From positions 151,913 through 215,912 of the forward strand of contig MKTS01000004.1 of NCBI GenBank assembly GCA_001898335.1: a stretch of 64,000 bases of DNA. Direction: 5' to 3'. This stretch comes from Mucilaginibacter sp. 44-25. GTDB lineage: Bacteria > Bacteroidota > Bacteroidia > Sphingobacteriales > Sphingobacteriaceae. The notes beneath the pieces were generated by a model. That model was not told the DNA's origin and ran no database searches. It saw only the letters and a program-made list of their open reading frames with translations. This document shows positions 43,406 through 51,270 of the stretch, one piece after another. The first letter of the stretch is position 1; each line of letters begins with the position of its first letter. Both the position numbers and the translations under genes were made by a program.

Positions 43406-44236
43406 TTATTTTTTGCCTCTTACCTTATCAGCATCCTCTGTCAAATCCGGCTCTTTCGCACTCTTTTTAGGAAAATTAAAAAATAAAGATGTAAGCACCG
43501 GAATAATAAAAACGGCTACAGTGAAAATTGACACTGCGGCGTCGGCCACTTCGCTTTCGAGGAACCTGCCAATTTCAGAGTCCGGGTAAAAATGTACAAA
43601 TAATGATGCCGTTAGCTTTATACCCAAAACACCGATAACAATGAAAGCAATAGTTTCCAAAAAGCTGAATTTCTCCATCAGTTTAACAAAAGCCTGCGCC
43701 ACAAAACGCATAGCCAGTATGCCAATGAACACGCCTGTATATATCAAAAATACATGATCAGTAAAGGCTACGGCTGCAAACACGTTATCAATAGAAAAGG
43801 CTAAATCCATCAACTCTACCAAAGCAACGGTTGCCCAAAAGGTGCCGATTAAACCAACGGTTGAGCGGTAAAACCAGTTCTCTTTCTTATCAACAGACTC
43901 TTCTGCATCCTCTTCCGCTTCTTTTTTCTTTTTTGAGGCTTTACCTTTAAAATAATCAAATGCCAGGTAAAGCAGATACAAGCCACCCAAAGGTTTTAAC
44001 CACCAGATCTTTACCAGCCATGTGGCTAAAAGCAAACATAGGCCACGTAAAACATATGCGCCAATAATACCGTAGCGTAATGCTCTCGCACGTTGCTCCT
44101 TTGGCAGATCAAGCACCATGGTGGCCAGTACCGCGGCGTTATCTACCGATAAGAGGCTCTCGATAACAATGAGATTGAGAATGATAAGTAATCCGGCTTT
44201 TATGTCTTCGCCAAGCAGCGTGTGTAAAATGTCCAT
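43406..44236 (-). CDS. TerC family integral membrane protein
   Basis: 276 residues, about eight helices. The TerC signature acidic residues appear in VIESLLSVDNAAVLA and ELMDLAFSIDNVFAAVAF. A charged cytoplasmic loop rich in Lys/Glu separates the halves. TerC homologues are linked to manganese or calcium export and metal loading of secreted proteins rather than tellurite. It forms an operon with pgpA. Confidence 0.9.
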   Translation of the reverse strand: MDILHTLLGEDIKAGLLIILNLIVIESLLSVDNAAVLATMVLDLPKEQRARALRYGIIGAYVLRGLCLLLATWLVKIWWLKPLGGLYLLYLAFDYFKGKASKKKKEAEEDAEESVDKKENWFYRSTVGLIGTFWATVALVELMDLAFSIDNVFAAVAFTDHVFLIYTGVFIGILAMRFVAQAFVKLMEKFSFLETIAFIVIGVLGIKLTASLFVHFYPDSEIGRFLESEVADAAVSIFTVAVFIIPVLTSLFFNFPKKSAKEPDLTEDADKVRGKK

Positions 44237-44344
44237 TAATAATGGTTTGGTACCTACTTTTAGCTAACTATTAATAAAAGCAACGGTTTTATGCGAATGC
44301 TAAAATAAAAAAACTATGCATATCTTCGGGACTGCAAAAAGCAA

Positions 44345-45163
44345 CTATTGTGCATTAAGCACATTACGATAAGCTACAACAGCCCTTATAATAGATTGCA
44401 CAATGGCGTTTTGCCCTTCTTCTGAGTTGAGATATTCTTCTTCGTCAGGGTTATTGATAAATCCGGTTTCAATAAGTACCGATGGCATAGCGCTGTTAGC
44501 CAGTACATATACCCCCTGCTCACGCACCCCTAATGATACACGGCCATCAGTATCGGTAAACTCGTTCATTAACAGATCACCAAATTTGATGCTTTGTTTG
44601 CGGTATTTTTTGGTAAAAGCATCCAATATAATGGCATTAGCAGGGTCGGTTTCGTCAAGCGCCTGGTAGTTTTGCTGATAGTTCTTTTCCTCAAAAATAG
44701 AAGCATTCTCTCGCATGGCCTCCTCCTGCTCACGTACGCGGTGCAAACCATAAACCAGCACCATTACCCCGCTTTGCTTATGCGCCCTGTAGGCTGTCCC
44801 CTCAGCAGACGAGTTACAATGAATGGATATAAACAGGTTGCCCTTTGATTGATTAGCAATGGCCGACCGCCTGCGTAACTCAATAAAGGTATCATCGCTA
44901 CGTGTTAATACCGTATTCAGATCAGGGATTTGGGCGTGGATAGCAGCATCTAATTTCTTAGCAATGGCAAGCGTAACATTCTTCTCAAAAGAATACTGAC
45001 CGCGGGCACCTGCATCCTTACCACCATGGCCTGCATCAATAATTACATTCTTTATTTTATACCCCGTAGTAACAATGGTATCAGCCGGGGCAAAAGAACA
45101 GAAGAGAATATATAAAGATAAAATGCTGATGCTACAGATCAGCCTTGCGTATTTTTGTTGCAT
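44345..45163 (-). CDS. N-acetylmuramoyl-L-alanine amidase (AmiC-like)
   Basis: 272 residues from ATG 45163 (MQQKYARLICSISILS), which gives a proper signal peptide. The Amidase_3 zinc ligands are His in IIDAGHGGKDAG, Glu in YSFEKNVTL and His in FISIHCNSS. The catalytic Glu lies in LIETGFINNPDEEEYL. It cleaves the amide between MurNAc and L-Ala in the periplasm, usually during daughter cell separation. A near-perfect promoter precedes it. Confidence 0.92.
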   Translation of the reverse strand: MQQKYARLICSISILSLYILFCSFAPADTIVTTGYKIKNVIIDAGHGGKDAGARGQYSFEKNVTLAIAKKLDAAIHAQIPDLNTVLTRSDDTFIELRRRSAIANQSKGNLFISIHCNSSAEGTAYRAHKQSGVMVLVYGLHRVREQEEAMRENASIFEEKNYQQNYQALDETDPANAIILDAFTKKYRKQSIKFGDLLMNEFTDTDGRVSLGVREQGVYVLANSAMPSVLIETGFINNPDEEEYLNSEEGQNAIVQSIIRAVVAYRNVLNAQ

Positions 45164-45181
45164 TGAATTAATCAGGGGACA

Positions 45182-45213
45182 CAAATTTATCAGCCACACT
45201 ATCAAACTGCAAA
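45182..45213 (-). promoter_or_regulatory. Promoter of the amidase gene
   Basis: On the minus strand TTTG (45213-45210), 20 nt, then TAAATTTG (45189-45182) match the Bacteroidota TTTG-N19-21-TAnnTTTG consensus exactly. The ATG lies 18 nt after the -7 box. Confidence 0.65.
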
Positions 45214-45291
45214 CGTAAATAAAGGTTTGCTATTGTTGAATTTGACGATGATATTTTGCAATGGATTAACGTACTAATGGCCAAGTAGTGT

Positions 45292-45741
45292 TTAGTTAAC
45301 AGAAGATGCATTCTTCTTGCTGCACTTAGGGCATAAACCCGACGCGTAGAGTGTAAAGCTGTCAGCCTTAAAACCTTCGGGCAAATTTAAACGTGGCATA
45401 TGCAGTTCATCGAGACAGTAAACGTTTTTGCAGTTGGTGCAATTAAAATGCAGATGCTCATCGTGGTGATGGTTTTCGCCGCAATCAGCATGGCAAACCG
45501 CGTAGTTGGCCGTACCGTTCAAATCAAAAACTTTATGGATAATACCCTTCTCCTCAAACACGTTAAGGATACGGTATAACGTAACCCTGTCAATATCACT
45601 CATCACGCTCTCCAGATCGGGCTGTGAAGTAGCCGTATTTTTTGAATACATCATAGAAAGAACGCGCAGCCGGGCACCGGTTTTCTTTAAATGGTGCTTG
45701 TCCAGCAATTCTTCAAAACGGAAATTCTTTATTTGTGCCAT
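45292..45741 (-). CDS. Fur family metal-responsive repressor
   Basis: 149 residues from ATG 45741 (MAQIKNFRFEELLDKHHL). The winged-helix region (SDIDRVTLYRILNVFEEKG) and the His-rich metal site (CGENHHHDEHLHFNCTNC) are followed by a second Cys pair (GLCPKCSKK). Two CxxC pairs give a structural zinc site. It is more like Zur or a Fur relative than classical ferric Fur, but metal choice is inference. It starts 25 nt after the MerC-like gene, so it is probably co-transcribed, with a possible own box TAAATTTG 5 nt before its ATG. Confidence 0.88.
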   Translation of the reverse strand: MAQIKNFRFEELLDKHHLKKTGARLRVLSMMYSKNTATSQPDLESVMSDIDRVTLYRILNVFEEKGIIHKVFDLNGTANYAVCHADCGENHHHDEHLHFNCTNCKNVYCLDELHMPRLNLPEGFKADSFTLYASGLCPKCSKKNASSVN

Positions 45742-45766
45742 TCGTCCAAATTTAAGCAAAATTCAG

Positions 45767-46204
45767 TTAAGCAGCCTGTTTATTGTCGTGTTTGTGTGAG
45801 TGTTTAATGTGCAAAAAGTTATCACCTGCATCGCAGGCACCGGCCAATTTATAATTAAGATAGTGCGCCGTTGCTATCATTAATCCGCCAATGGGTACTA
45901 TCACCGCTTCTGCCCAATTATGAATAAAAACATGGCCGCCAATGATCAAGGCAAAGCCTGCACACAGCATAACTAAGGGCAAACTTTTACGGTATTGATG
46001 GTAAGCACTGCCAATAGACCATACCCCTATCACCAACGCAAACAGGATCATTGTCCACTCCACCCAGGGGTTGGCTAAAAACCCAAGGCCCAATAGAGGT
46101 AAGCTTGTAAAAAACACCGGCACGGCGGCACAGTGTATGGCACATAGCGCCGAGGCGGTCATGCCTATATTATCAAGCTTTATGGCTTTTCGTGGAGGTA
46201 ACAT
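45767..46204 (-). CDS. MerC-domain membrane protein with His-rich tail
   Basis: 145 residues with four helices. The MerC-type start MTASALCAIHCAAVPVF carries two Cys near the first helix. The C-terminus HIKHSHKHDNK is a metal-binding tail. MerC is a mercury carrier in mer operons, but no merR or merA is here. Partnership with a Fur-type regulator and a Fur-like box suggests zinc or another cation instead. The ATG lies 4 nt after a TATCTTTG box, so the transcript may be leaderless. Confidence 0.8.
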   Translation of the reverse strand: MLPPRKAIKLDNIGMTASALCAIHCAAVPVFFTSLPLLGLGFLANPWVEWTMILFALVIGVWSIGSAYHQYRKSLPLVMLCAGFALIIGGHVFIHNWAEAVIVPIGGLMIATAHYLNYKLAGACDAGDNFLHIKHSHKHDNKQAA

Positions 46205-46208
46205 GCTA

Positions 46209-46242
46209 CAAAGATAATTATAAATGCAACATAATTACATTT
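46209..46242 (-). promoter_or_regulatory. -7 box and Fur/Zur-like operator of the MerC-Fur pair
   Basis: TATCTTTG (46216-46209, minus) is an exact TAnnTTTG match. Just upstream lies a 9-3-9 inverted repeat (46222-46230 with 46234-46242, AAATGCAAC / ATTACATTT), with 7 of 9 pairs matching. The repeat occupies the promoter spacer, where bound repressor would block polymerase. Autoregulation by the Fur protein is inferred. Confidence 0.45.
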
Positions 46243-46404
46243 AGATTTGTTTAGTTTTTGTCAGGATTACTCAACTCATTCCCGCTATCCACCCCTCAAA
46301 CAGAAAAGTTTTATTTTCCTATTCACTAAAAGAGTATCATACTTATCTCAAAACCCGCCATATCACCAGTGTATTTTGTACATTTAGCTGCCAATTATTT
46401 ATTT

Positions 46405-47091
46405 ATGAAAAAGTTTTTATTGATGCTGATAGCCTTACCGGCTTTGGCAAAGGCGCAACAACGGCCAACCAATCAGAATTTATTTGATACCATCCCTTTT
46501 ATCCCCGACCATACCGTAGATAGGTTAAAGGTATTTGCCGCACAGCCGGTTAAGAAAGCAAACGTTATCTTTTTTGGCGACAGCATTACCGAAATGGGTG
46601 ATTGGGGAAGCCTTACCGGTGATACTACGGTTATTAACCGTGGCATAGGCGGCGACATCACCTTTGGTGCCTTAAAACGCCTGGACGATATCATTGCACG
46701 CCAACCTAACAGGCTGTTCATCCTGTTCGGCATAAACGATATTGGTAAGGACATTCCCGATGCGGTAATTGCCGATAACTATTTCAATATCATTAAACGT
46801 GTACACGCTCAAAGTCCGCAAACCCGTATCTACATACAAAGTATATTGCCTGTAGACCCTACGCACCTGAAATTTCCGCAACATTATGATAAAGGAGCAC
46901 ATGTCCCGGTCGTAAACAAGCTGCTAAAAGCCAAAGCAAACGAGTTGAACTTCACCTGGGTGAACCTGGCTCCGCTCTTTACTAATAAACGCGGCTTGCT
47001 GGATAATCGGTATACCCTTGAAGGCCTGCACCTTAATAAAGATGCCTACAAAATTTGGGTAGCTTATCTTAAAAAAATGAACTATTTATAA
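46405..47091 (+). CDS. Secreted SGNH/GDSL hydrolase
   Basis: 228 residues from ATG 46405, giving signal peptide MKKFLLMLIALPALAKAQ. Block I FFGDSITEMGDWG supplies the catalytic Ser, block III is FGINDIGKD (GxND), and block V is LEGLHLN, with Glu where Asp usually precedes the catalytic His. It probably removes acetyl or acyl groups from sugars in the periplasm. It lies 13 nt before the Gfo/Idh/MocA gene, so it belongs to the three-gene operon. Confidence 0.85.
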   Translation: MKKFLLMLIALPALAKAQQRPTNQNLFDTIPFIPDHTVDRLKVFAAQPVKKANVIFFGDSITEMGDWGSLTGDTTVINRGIGGDITFGALKRLDDIIARQPNRLFILFGINDIGKDIPDAVIADNYFNIIKRVHAQSPQTRIYIQSILPVDPTHLKFPQHYDKGAHVPVVNKLLKAKANELNFTWVNLAPLFTNKRGLLDNRYTLEGLHLNKDAYKIWVAYLKKMNYL

Positions 47092-47104
47092 TACCTGAAA
47101 AAAC

Positions 47105-48187
47105 ATGAACAGAACCAAAGTAGCCATTATTGGCGCGGGCTTTATATCAGACATTCACCTGGAATCGTACCACCGGTTTGTACCCGAGGCCGAGGTTGTG
47201 GCCGTTTACGCTCGTAACGCGGATAAAGCAAAAGCCTTTGCCGATAAATACCATGTACCAACCTGGTTTAACGATGTAGATCAACTGCTTGCCGAAACTG
47301 ATGCTGAGGTAATAGATATTTGCGTGCCCAATTACCTGCACGCCGAAGTTTGTATCAAAGCCGCCAAAGCCAAAAAACACATCATTATAGAAAAGCCATT
47401 AGCTGTAACCATTGAGGAAGCTGATGAAATGATTGCGGTTTGCAAAGAGAACAACGTAAAACTGATGTACGCCGAGGAGCTTTGCTTCGCGCCGAAATAC
47501 GAGCGTGCGCGCAGTTTGGTTGACGAAGGCGCCGTTGGTGAGGTATATATGCTTAAACAGGCGGAGAAACACTCCGGCCCGCATACCGACTGGTTTTATG
47601 ATATTAATTTGGCTGGCGGTGGCGTATTAATGGATATGGGCTGCCATGCCTTAGGTTGGTTTCGCTGGGTGCTCAAACACGCAAAAGTGAAAGATGTATA
47701 CGCTACCATGAGTACCGTATTGCATAAAGGCCGCACCAAAGGCGAAGATAATGCCGTGGTTGTGGTGGAATTTGAGAATGGTGTTACCTGCGTTGCCGAA
47801 AGCAGTTGGGCCAAGCACGGCGGCATGGATGATCGTTGCGAAATTTACGGTACTGGTGGCGTAATTTACGCTGATCTGTTTATGGGCAACTCCGCGCTTA
47901 CTTATAGTAAGAATGGCTACGGCTACGCGATGGAAAAAGCGGATAGCTCTGCCGGCTGGACCTTCACCATTTTTGAGGAGGCCTTTAACCAGGGCTACCC
48001 GCAGGAGCTAAAGCATTTTATTGAATGCGTGCGTGAAGACAAAACCCCTATTGTTACAGGCGAAGACGGACGTGTAGTGTTAGAGATGATCTATGCCGCT
48101 TATGCTTCCGCGGGTCTGGGAAAAAAGATAACCCTGCCCTATTATGCTAAAGTAGAGAAACCTGTTGACCTTTGGTTGAACCCTTAA
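47105..48187 (+). CDS. Gfo/Idh/MocA family oxidoreductase
   Basis: 360 residues. The Rossmann motif IIGAGFISDIHL, VPNYLHAEVCIKAAKAKKH and the signature IIEKPLA are present, and the C-terminal alpha/beta domain has GGGVLMDMGCHALGWFRW. These enzymes oxidise or epimerise sugar derivatives with NAD(P). No Tat signal is present, so it is cytoplasmic. Operon context with an amino-sugar-type deaminase suggests a sugar derivative entering glycolysis. Confidence 0.88.
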   Translation: MNRTKVAIIGAGFISDIHLESYHRFVPEAEVVAVYARNADKAKAFADKYHVPTWFNDVDQLLAETDAEVIDICVPNYLHAEVCIKAAKAKKHIIIEKPLAVTIEEADEMIAVCKENNVKLMYAEELCFAPKYERARSLVDEGAVGEVYMLKQAEKHSGPHTDWFYDINLAGGGVLMDMGCHALGWFRWVLKHAKVKDVYATMSTVLHKGRTKGEDNAVVVVEFENGVTCVAESSWAKHGGMDDRCEIYGTGGVIYADLFMGNSALTYSKNGYGYAMEKADSSAGWTFTIFEEAFNQGYPQELKHFIECVREDKTPIVTGEDGRVVLEMIYAAYASAGLGKKITLPYYAKVEKPVDLWLNP

Positions 48188-48199
48188 AAAGACTAAAAC

Positions 48200-48931
48200 A
48201 TGGAAGTAAAAATATATCGCGACTACGACGAAATGTCAAAAGCGGCAGCCGAACTGGTTGCAAGGCAATTAGCAGAGAAGCCGGATGCTGTATTAGTTTT
48301 TCCTTCAGGCGACTCACCAACCGGAGCCCTAAATTATTTGGTTAGCTGGGCCAATGAAGGCCTTATAGATTTTACTAAAGCTTTTATTGTTGGGTTAGAT
48401 GAATGGGTAGGCATGGATGAGAATGATAAAGGCAGTTGCAAATATTACCTTACAAATACTTTTTTTAATAAGCTGAATACCAAGCTCAACAACATAACTC
48501 TGTTTAACGCTAAAGCGGATAACCTGGAAGCGGAGTGTGAGCGCATGAACGCATTCATCGCTTCAAAGGGCGGCATTGATGTGATGATGGTTGGTATTGG
48601 CATGAATGGTCACTTGGGCTTGAACGAGCCGGGTACACCTTTTGATCTTTACGCTCACCGATCAGCACTTGACCCGGTGACCGTTGAAGTTGGACAGAAA
48701 TATTTTGACAAAACTACGCCACTTACCGAAGGCATCACCTTAGGGCTGCAACACCTTGCAGAAGCTGGCAAAGCGGTGCTGATAGCCTCGGGGGCCAAAA
48801 AAGCGAAAATCATCGCGAAAAGCCTGCAAGGAGAAGTTAGTACTCAGGTGCCCGCATCCATCCTGCAAACACTGGATAATGCGGTGGTTTTGCTGGATGA
48901 AGATGTGGCGGTAAAATTGAAGAAAAACTAA
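48200..48931 (+). CDS. Glucosamine-6-phosphate deaminase/isomerase family (NagB-like)
   Basis: 243 residues. VFPSGDSPTGAL binds phosphate, FIVGLDEWVGMD holds the catalytic Asp, and VGIGMNGHLGLNEPGTPF carries the His-Glu pair of NagB. The family also covers 6-phosphogluconolactonases, but NGHLGLNEPG favours the deaminase. It would convert an amino-sugar phosphate to fructose-6-phosphate. It follows the Gfo/Idh gene by 12 nt. Confidence 0.85.
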   Translation: MEVKIYRDYDEMSKAAAELVARQLAEKPDAVLVFPSGDSPTGALNYLVSWANEGLIDFTKAFIVGLDEWVGMDENDKGSCKYYLTNTFFNKLNTKLNNITLFNAKADNLEAECERMNAFIASKGGIDVMMVGIGMNGHLGLNEPGTPFDLYAHRSALDPVTVEVGQKYFDKTTPLTEGITLGLQHLAEAGKAVLIASGAKKAKIIAKSLQGEVSTQVPASILQTLDNAVVLLDEDVAVKLKKN

Positions 48932-49529
48932 CAACCATGTCATGCGGGTTACTAAGCAATCTCAAAGGCGGTTCTTCGTTAGGAATGGCAGTGAGTGATA
49001 TAATTGTTAGTGGATGTGACTTTCTTTTTCCGCAAAAGAAAGTCACCAAAGAAAACTCGCGGCTACGGTAACGCGCTACAAAGTTTCTGCTGCTGCAATG
49101 CTTGTACGATCCGCACGTTACACTATGCCGCATTTTTTGCTAGCGTTCTGTTCCGTGCTTTTTTATTTACACGTCAGCAAAAAGCTTCGGGCGAAAATGG
49201 GCAGAACAATGGTGGGCCTGTGCGGCGGCAAGGGCATAGCAATACTTGCCGAAGCGGTGACTTTGCGGGAACAAAGTAGCGGCAAGATTTTGCAGCCCGC
49301 GGTTCTGCTCGTTTGCAGGGCAAAAGCCTCGTGTGCAAAGAAGCCTCTTTACTGACTTGAACTTTTACTTCTTTTGTTTCAAGACAAAAGAAGTAGCTCC
49401 TGCGGCGATGGCAGACTAACGTTGATACTTGCAATCAGTTAAGAGAAGAGCCGTTGTAAATTCGACATGACGTAATTAGTACTTGTTAATTTTTAATCGC
49501 ATATTTAGTTGCCAATTATCAAATAAATT
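48932..49529. other. Non-coding region with hairpin-bounded element
   Basis: 598 nt between the NagB-like gene and the GMC gene. Two short plus-strand ORFs and minus-strand shadows exist, but with no coding signs (compositionally odd, very Cys/Arg/Ala-rich). The main content is the hairpin-bounded element at 49016-49395. The remaining flanks are plain. Confidence 0.55.
49016..49395. repeat. Interspersed element bounded by two perfect hairpins
   Basis: The left end is a 13-bp hairpin (GTGACTTTCTTTT, 49016-49028, with 49034-49046, loop TCCGC). The right end is a 12-bp hairpin (TACTTCTTTTGT, 49366-49377, with 49384-49395). Both share a CTTTT/AAAAG core. The 320 nt between them is GC-richer than the surrounding spacer and lacks a credible ORF. 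It resembles a non-autonomous or decayed mobile element; similar sequences in other Sphingobacteriaceae genomes come to mind, unverified here. Confidence 0.55.
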
Positions 49530-51254
49530 ATGCTTACCGATACGCCTGAAAATACTTCGGCAACTTCTGCCGCGCAAACATACGATGCCATAGTTATAGG
49601 ATCCGGAATTAGTGGTGGATGGGCCGCAAAAGAACTTTGCGAAAAGGGCCTTAAAACGCTGGTGTTGGAACGCGGTAGGGATGTGAAACACATCAAGGAT
49701 TACCCTACCGCTACAAAGGCGCCATGGGAATTCCCCTACCGCGGCCGGGTGAGCCTCAAACAGATGCAGGACAACCCGCTCATCACCAAGGCTGCCGGGT
49801 ATGGGGATGATTGCGACCACTTCTTTATCAAGGATGCCGACCATCCTTATGTACAGGAAAAACCGTTCGACTGGATACGCGGTTACCAGGTTGGGGGTAA
49901 ATCACTCACCTGGGGGCGCGCCACACAACGCTGGAGCGATTTTGAATTTACCGCCCCTCATCGTTTTGGCTACGGCATAGAGTGGCCCATCGGTTATAAC
50001 GATGTTGCTCCCTGGTATTCGCACGTAGAGGAGTTCATCGGCATCTGCGGAAATAAAGATGGTTTGGAAGCGATGCCAGACGGCGAATTTCTGCCACCTT
50101 TTGAAATGAGCGCGCCACTCAAGTTTATGCGCGATAACATTAAGCAAAACTTTAACAGGCATTTGGTGCACGCGCGATGGGCGCACCTTACCGAACCTCA
50201 GCAAATACACCTTGATCAGGGCCGCGGTAAATGTCAGGCGCGTAATATGTGCATGCGTGGCTGCCCCTTTGGCGGTTATTTTAGTTCGGTAAGTTCTACC
50301 CTGCCCTGGGCGGCAAAAACAGGTAATTTAACCATTCGCCCCCATTCTGTGGTACATTCCATCATTTATGATGAGCAAACAGGCAAAGCATCAGGCGTAC
50401 GCGTGATAGACGCGCAAACTAAGGAAACTATTGATTTTAAGGCGAAGGTGATCTTCATGAACGCCTCGGCGTTGAATACCAATCTTATCCTGCTCAATTC
50501 CAAATCCAAACGTTTCCCCAATGGCTTGGGTAATGATAACGGCTTGTTGGGCAAATACATCGCCTTTCATAATTACCGCGCATCGGTAAGCGGAACGCTG
50601 GATGGCTATGAAGATAAATACTACTTTGGCCGCAATCCCACCGATCTGATATTGGTGAACTACAAAAACCTGCGTAAACGCGAAACCGATTATTTTGGCG
50701 GTTACACTACCTTCCTTAATGCCTATCGTGAACAGCATGCAAAAGACCTTCCGGGTGAACATATAGGTGCCGCTTATAAGGATAATTTATCTGAACCGGG
50801 CGGCTGGAATGTGTTTGCCTATCTGCAGGGTGAAACCGTTCCGGTTGAAGAAAACCACGTCCGTTTGAGTGATACCGAAAAAGACCAGTGGGGAATACCT
50901 TTGCTGGTAACCTCGGTTGCTTATCATCCTAACGATGATAAAATGACCGAGGACTTCCTGAATGAAACGGCCGCCATGTTTGAAAAAGCCGGTGTAAAAA
51001 ACATTAGCAAACACAACAGCATGCAGGCACCTGGGTTGGATATCCACGAAATGGGTGGCGTTCGTATGGGTAAAGACCCCAAGAACTCACTGCTTAACCA
51101 GTGGAACCAGCTACACCTTTGCCAAAACGTTTTTGTTACCGATGGGGCCTGTATGACCAGCACGGGTAACCAAAGCCCATCAATTTTATACATGGCCTTA
51201 ACCGCCAGGGCTGCTAACTACGCTGCGGAGCAGGTAAAAGCAGGCCGGTTATAG
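49530..51254 (+). CDS. GMC family oxidoreductase
   Basis: 574 residues. The FAD motif VIGSGISGGWAAKEL begins at about residue 21, and the Cys-rich segment ARNMCMRGCPFGGY is typical of the bacterial sugar-dehydrogenase branch. The C-terminal active-site region VTDGACMTSTGNQSPSILYM is present. No Tat or Sec signal is evident. Relatives oxidise sugars or glycosides at C2 or C3, with electrons going to cytochrome c. No small subunit is adjacent. It is followed 16 nt later by a rhamnosidase. Confidence 0.86.
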   Translation: MLTDTPENTSATSAAQTYDAIVIGSGISGGWAAKELCEKGLKTLVLERGRDVKHIKDYPTATKAPWEFPYRGRVSLKQMQDNPLITKAAGYGDDCDHFFIKDADHPYVQEKPFDWIRGYQVGGKSLTWGRATQRWSDFEFTAPHRFGYGIEWPIGYNDVAPWYSHVEEFIGICGNKDGLEAMPDGEFLPPFEMSAPLKFMRDNIKQNFNRHLVHARWAHLTEPQQIHLDQGRGKCQARNMCMRGCPFGGYFSSVSSTLPWAAKTGNLTIRPHSVVHSIIYDEQTGKASGVRVIDAQTKETIDFKAKVIFMNASALNTNLILLNSKSKRFPNGLGNDNGLLGKYIAFHNYRASVSGTLDGYEDKYYFGRNPTDLILVNYKNLRKRETDYFGGYTTFLNAYREQHAKDLPGEHIGAAYKDNLSEPGGWNVFAYLQGETVPVEENHVRLSDTEKDQWGIPLLVTSVAYHPNDDKMTEDFLNETAAMFEKAGVKNISKHNSMQAPGLDIHEMGGVRMGKDPKNSLLNQWNQLHLCQNVFVTDGACMTSTGNQSPSILYMALTARAANYAAEQVKAGRL

Positions 51255-51270
51255 TATTTCTAAACTTATC

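Noticed and set aside
43406-44236. Tellurite resistance function for TerC
   Set aside because: No other ter genes are present. The TerC family is better connected to metal export, and this gene is coupled to pgpA.
45767-46204. Mercury resistance operon
   Set aside because: Only a MerC-like protein is present; merR, merT, merP and merA are missing, and the partner is a Fur-family regulator.
49004-49279. Short plus-strand ORF inside the hairpin-bounded element
   Set aside because: The translation is rich in Cys, Arg and Ala with no fold, and it includes the hairpin arm. It is better explained as part of a non-coding repeat.
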